From CAZPUS01 sp964589825 (lineage in GTDB: Bacteria; Fibrobacterota; Chitinivibrionia; Chitinivibrionales; WJKA01), in assembly GCA_964589825.1 (NCBI GenBank), contig CAZPUS010000009.1:26297-90296 (forward strand): a stretch of 64,000 bases of DNA, written 5' to 3'. Within the stretch, counting starts at the first letter, position 1, and every line of letters begins with the position of its first letter. The position numbers and the translations under genes were made by a program. The notes below the pieces were generated by a model. That model had not been told where the DNA came from, ran no database searches, and was given only the letters and a program-made list of their open reading frames with translations. Of the stretch, positions 61,240-64,000 are shown in pieces.

Positions 61240-62280
61240 TCATTTCTGCATGAACTCTTCAATAGCCGAAAAGATTATTTCAGGTGTAATTTCCCGCATG
61301 CAGCGATGCGTGCCTTCGGGGCATGAGGTGCTTCCATGCAGGCCGCAGGGACGACAATGCAGCGGCAATTCAAAGACACGATCCTGTGCACGATACGGAA
61401 AAAAACCAAAACGTTTCACTGTCGGCCCGAATATGGCAAAAACCGGTGTGTCGACCGCATTTGCCATATGCAGTGGTGCACAGTCGTTTGTTACGAGCAG
61501 ATCGAGTTCTTTTATAAGTGCGGCACTTTCGAGCAGGTCGAGCGCTCCGGCACAGGTGTGGACGTTGGGATTGGTGGTGCGGGAATGAATCGTAGTGCAC
61601 ATATCCTTTTCATTGCGTCCTCCGATACAAAAAACGGTTGCGTTAATACCTGTACACAAATCGACAAGGTATACATAATAATCCAGCGGCCAGCGTTTGG
61701 TGGCCCATACCGAACCCGGCGCGATCCCGAGTGTGAACGACTTCGCGCTTTTTTTATGTGACTGAAGCACTGAAGCGGCTTTTCGATGGTGATCGTTCGA
61801 AAAAAACAATTCCGTATCCGTATCGTACGCGTGTATGTTAAGGGGAGAAAGCGTGTCACAATTGCGTGTACGCCGGTGAGAGTGGTTCGTTGTATGTACC
61901 GGATGGGTGAGAAGGGGTTGCCCTTTAAATCCGATGCGAATCGGTATGCCTGCCGTATACATCATTATCGCAGTGGTAGTCGACTCCTGAAGGGCAATGG
62001 CGCAATCATAGCGTCGGTGACGAAACAATCGCACAAGCCGAATAAATTCACTCGCTTTCCGCGGCAGAGAGCCATGCTTATCAAAAGTGAAGATCGTATC
62101 AATATGAGGGTTATGTAGAAAAAGAGGTCTGGTTGACGGAACGGTAAGCAAATCGAGCCCGGCATGCGGTAATGCTCGTTTCAGTTCTCTGAAAACCGGG
62201 GTGCTGAGAATGGCGTCACCGATAAATGCGGTTTGTATCACAAGTATGCGACGTATACAATTACGTGCTGAGTCGTTCAT
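61240..62280 (-). CDS. GT9-family heptosyltransferase-like protein
   Basis: 346 residues. GT9 (WaaF/WaaC-like) GT-B fold: ILVIQTAFIGDAILSTPVF, LGIAPGSVWATKRWPLDYY and the donor loop LLVTNDCAPLHMANAVDTPVFAIFGPT. Family members add ADP-heptose to the LPS inner core, so LPS assembly is the likely setting. The start at 62280 overlaps the end of the next gene by 20 bases; a longer frame of 17 residues shows no conserved sequence. Confidence 0.88.
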   Translation of the reverse strand: MNDSARNCIRRILVIQTAFIGDAILSTPVFRELKRALPHAGLDLLTVPSTRPLFLHNPHIDTIFTFDKHGSLPRKASEFIRLVRLFRHRRYDCAIALQESTTTAIMMYTAGIPIRIGFKGQPLLTHPVHTTNHSHRRTRNCDTLSPLNIHAYDTDTELFFSNDHHRKAASVLQSHKKSAKSFTLGIAPGSVWATKRWPLDYYVYLVDLCTGINATVFCIGGRNEKDMCTTIHSRTTNPNVHTCAGALDLLESAALIKELDLLVTNDCAPLHMANAVDTPVFAIFGPTVKRFGFFPYRAQDRVFELPLHCRPCGLHGSTSCPEGTHRCMREITPEIIFSAIEEFMQK

Positions 62281-63370
62281 AGAGATCCGTTGTCTTTTTG
62301 ACGGTGTGGGAGATGTCAAAAGATGCGGCATGTTTCTTTGCCGCTACGCGCATACGTGTACGCAATGACGCATCGGTAATGAGCCGGTTCAGTGCTTCGG
62401 CAAAAAGTAAAGGGCTCTTCGGCTTGACAAGTACGCCGCTGTAATTGTCGATAACTGCTTCCGGGATGCCGCCGGCTGTGGTGGCCACAATGGGGATCCC
62501 TGTCGCCTGTGCGTCGAGAAGCGAGGTGCACAGCCCTTCTTCTTTGGAAGAGAGTGCAAAAATATCGAAAGCGTGCAGGAGAGTATCGATATCGGTTCTG
62601 TAGCCGGGAAGGTGTATACGATGTGTCATATCCGCCTGAACAATCCGATCACGGATGCGCGGAAGATCCGGACCGTCTCCGACCATACAGAATGAAACGT
62701 GCTCATGCCGCACACAGATATCCAATGCCGCATCGACAAGGGTGTCGTAATCCTTATGAGCCACAAATGCGGCGACTGTACCGATAATAAAAGAATCCGG
62801 ATTGATGCCGCACTTTTTTTTCGTTTCGTGTATTGCAGATTGGGCGGGTGTAGCCGAGAAACGACGTGTATCGATACCGCTGTGGATGACTTCGATTTTA
62901 TTTGAAGCGATTCCATCCTGACGTGCAATACGGGCGATTGCATGTGAGATGCATACCAGACGGGATAAATACGGGGTAACGTATTTCAGTCTTGAAAACG
63001 GATTTTTTTTAATAGGGAAGTCGACCCTTCGCATTCCTATGATTTTCAGATGCGGACAAAAAAGGCGTACCAGCAGAGAAAGTGAAAGTGCATGTGCGGT
63101 ATGTGCCTGTATAATCGAAATTGCATGGGATTGACACATGCGTATTGCATGAATCACCGCGAAAACATCGAGTTCGCTGCGCATTGCAATCTGTACAAAA
63201 GGAAGATGGGCCTTTCTGCATCGTGTTGACATTTCAGATGCGGGTTGGCATACGAGCATGGAATAGTAACCCTGTCGTGTGAGTTCCCGGTGCAGATAGA
63301 ATGCCTGTTGCTGGCCGCCACGCCAGGTTTTACCCGTATCGATATGCAGTACACGCAGATGCTCGTTCAT
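62261..63370 (-). CDS. GT4-family glycosyltransferase
   Basis: 369 residues, GT-B fold: VLHIDTGKTWRGGQQQAFYL, HSGIDTRRF, FIIGTVAAFVAHKDYDTLV, and E-x7-D in SSKEEGLCTSLLDAQATGIP. The HIDTGxxWRGGQxQ start is typical of enzymes that work with GT9 heptosyltransferases in LPS-core regions of deltaproteobacteria and related groups. It is coupled to the GT9 gene by a 20-base overlap. Confidence 0.88.
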   Translation of the reverse strand: MNEHLRVLHIDTGKTWRGGQQQAFYLHRELTRQGYYSMLVCQPASEMSTRCRKAHLPFVQIAMRSELDVFAVIHAIRMCQSHAISIIQAHTAHALSLSLLVRLFCPHLKIIGMRRVDFPIKKNPFSRLKYVTPYLSRLVCISHAIARIARQDGIASNKIEVIHSGIDTRRFSATPAQSAIHETKKKCGINPDSFIIGTVAAFVAHKDYDTLVDAALDICVRHEHVSFCMVGDGPDLPRIRDRIVQADMTHRIHLPGYRTDIDTLLHAFDIFALSSKEEGLCTSLLDAQATGIPIVATTAGGIPEAVIDNYSGVLVKPKSPLLFAEALNRLITDASLRTRMRVAAKKHAASFDISHTVKKTTDLYERLST

Positions 63371-63570
63371 TTAATCAGCCCCGGGATATACCGGTTGGGA
63401 AATAGTGCAAATCCCTGTCTGAAAGGGTACAATTCTTTTTTTTACAGCAGGTATGCATACGCAGGTTATAACGATTGTTTTGGATGAAAAAAACATAATC
63501 AGTTGCCGGTGTAACAGGAAAAAACTCCGAATTATTGCTGCGGTGATGTGGCTGCATGAAACCTGTTGCA

Positions 63571-64000
63571 CTACCAGTTGAGGGATCCGAAGCGCAGTCG
63601 GAAATAGTCACCCGCAATCCGTTCGAATGTTGTTTTCTGCCATTGCGTCCAGGTGCTCCAGTGGGGTATGGAGAACCGTGAAGTGTTGTTGTGTTTTTTA
63701 GCGAGATGCGCACATGCTGTTTTGCATGTTTCCTTATCTTCGATCCCTGTAAAGGAGAGTATCCTGCGCAGACCGTCCGCAGACGCATTCTTGAATATGC
63801 TGTCAAAATCGACATGGAGCGTGTCTTCACTGTTTCGGGTGTGTGCGTAAATCATGGAGTCTTTTTTCTGCCATTCCCAGCATATTTTTTCAAAGCGGCT
63901 CATGCGTGTCCATTCTTCGGCGTAAGGATCGTCGGGGAAAAACGGGGCCTTAAGTCGATACGTGTCGTCATCCGAGCGATACCACTTTCTGCTCATCCCC
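63571..64000 (-). CDS. Sulfotransferase-like protein, C-terminal part (5' end outside window)
   Basis: About 141 residues are visible. FFPDDPYAEEWTRMSRFEKICWEWQ and LHVDFDSIF resemble the C-terminal half of Sulfotransferase_3-type enzymes; the N-terminal PAPS loop would lie beyond the edge. The Met at 63996 is probably internal. It extends the run of sulfotransferase genes on this side of the glycosyltransferases. The 200 bases after it (63371-63570) hold nothing I can name. Confidence 0.6.
   Translation of the reverse strand, partial: GMSRKWYRSDDDTYRLKAPFFPDDPYAEEWTRMSRFEKICWEWQKKDSMIYAHTRNSEDTLHVDFDSIFKNASADGLRRILSFTGIEDKETCKTACAHLAKKHNNTSRFSIPHWSTWTQWQKTTFERIAGDYFRLRFGSLNW

Noticed and set aside
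63400..63570. A possible sixth copy of the dispersed repeat (AACGATTGTTTTGGATGAA at 63463)
   Set aside because: Only one short end-like stretch matches; no core and no second end are seen.
1..64000. tRNA, rRNA, CRISPR arrays and IS elements with transposase
   Set aside because: Looked for on both strands; none seen.

Overview
The window is an annotated-scale piece of a draft genome: it contains two 100-N scaffold gaps and is open at both ends. The gene content points to an anaerobic, diderm, motile or taxis-capable bacterium. It has pyruvate:ferredoxin oxidoreductase, the NADH-sensing repressor Rex, LL-diaminopimelate aminotransferase (DapL), an LPS-type GT9 heptosyltransferase, a Wza/SLBB-type polysaccharide export protein, FapA (DUF342) and an EF-G that looks like the spirochaete/planctomycete/delta mitochondrial-like type. 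My best guess is Fibrobacterota (Chitinivibrionia-like) or a related FCB/Spirochaetota lineage. This is inferred from family distribution, not from a marker-gene search.

Region 1 (1-20.1 kb, all on the minus strand, read right to left) is a large chemotaxis and two-component cluster. The order is two receivers, CheA, a receiver, CheW, a CheR catalytic-domain protein, a metallo-beta-lactamase-fold protein, a GNAT protein, a soluble PAS/HAMP chemoreceptor (closed by a strong terminator), a CheD-like protein without its catalytic residues, a PAS hybrid kinase, a receiver, CheR, CheX, CheY, CheD, an HDOD protein, CheY, a second CheX, CheB, then two receiver-PAS-kinases. The receptor has no membrane segment, and the MBL protein beside it resembles the arrangement known for di-iron oxygen sensors (ODP) coupled to cytoplasmic receptors. 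Several PAS domains in the cluster carry cysteine clusters, so a redox, iron or oxygen taxis system is the likeliest overall job.

Region 2 (20.1-27.4 kb, plus strand) is a replication block, recF-dciA-gyrB-surE-gyrA, preceded by a 630-bp intergenic region with three copies of a 17-bp dyad (TGTATC-N5-GATACA) and one copy of a dispersed repeat. dnaA and dnaN are absent. Region 3 (27.4-34.7 kb, minus) holds an SLBB export protein, an FtsE-like ATPase with a methyltransferase, serA, serC and rex, with a candidate Rex operator upstream of rex. Region 4 (34.7-39.1 kb, plus) has a COG1031-like radical SAM protein, FapA and a tandem STAS protein. Region 5 (39.1-43.3 kb, minus) has ilvD, an acyltransferase and an aminotransferase. 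Region 6 (43.5-53 kb, plus) has fusA, an orphan RecA/KaiC-like ATPase with an unknown partner, nifJ, a STAS protein and a lamin-tail lipoprotein. Region 7 (53.4-64 kb, mostly minus) has dapL and then a surface-glycan cluster with five glycosyltransferases interleaved with five sulfotransferase-type genes, which suggests a sulfated cell-surface polysaccharide or glycolipid.

The most unusual structure not explained by genes is a family of about 160-bp imperfect inverted-repeat elements. Their ends read roughly TTACCTGAAYTGAGCG and the centre contains ACCAACAAGG. There are five near-complete copies (about 7.46, 20.44, 34.93, 58.96 and 61.01 kb) and one half copy (about 45.65 kb), all intergenic. 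A second, unrelated 165-bp element with nearly perfect 30-bp terminal inverted repeats sits at 53.04 kb.
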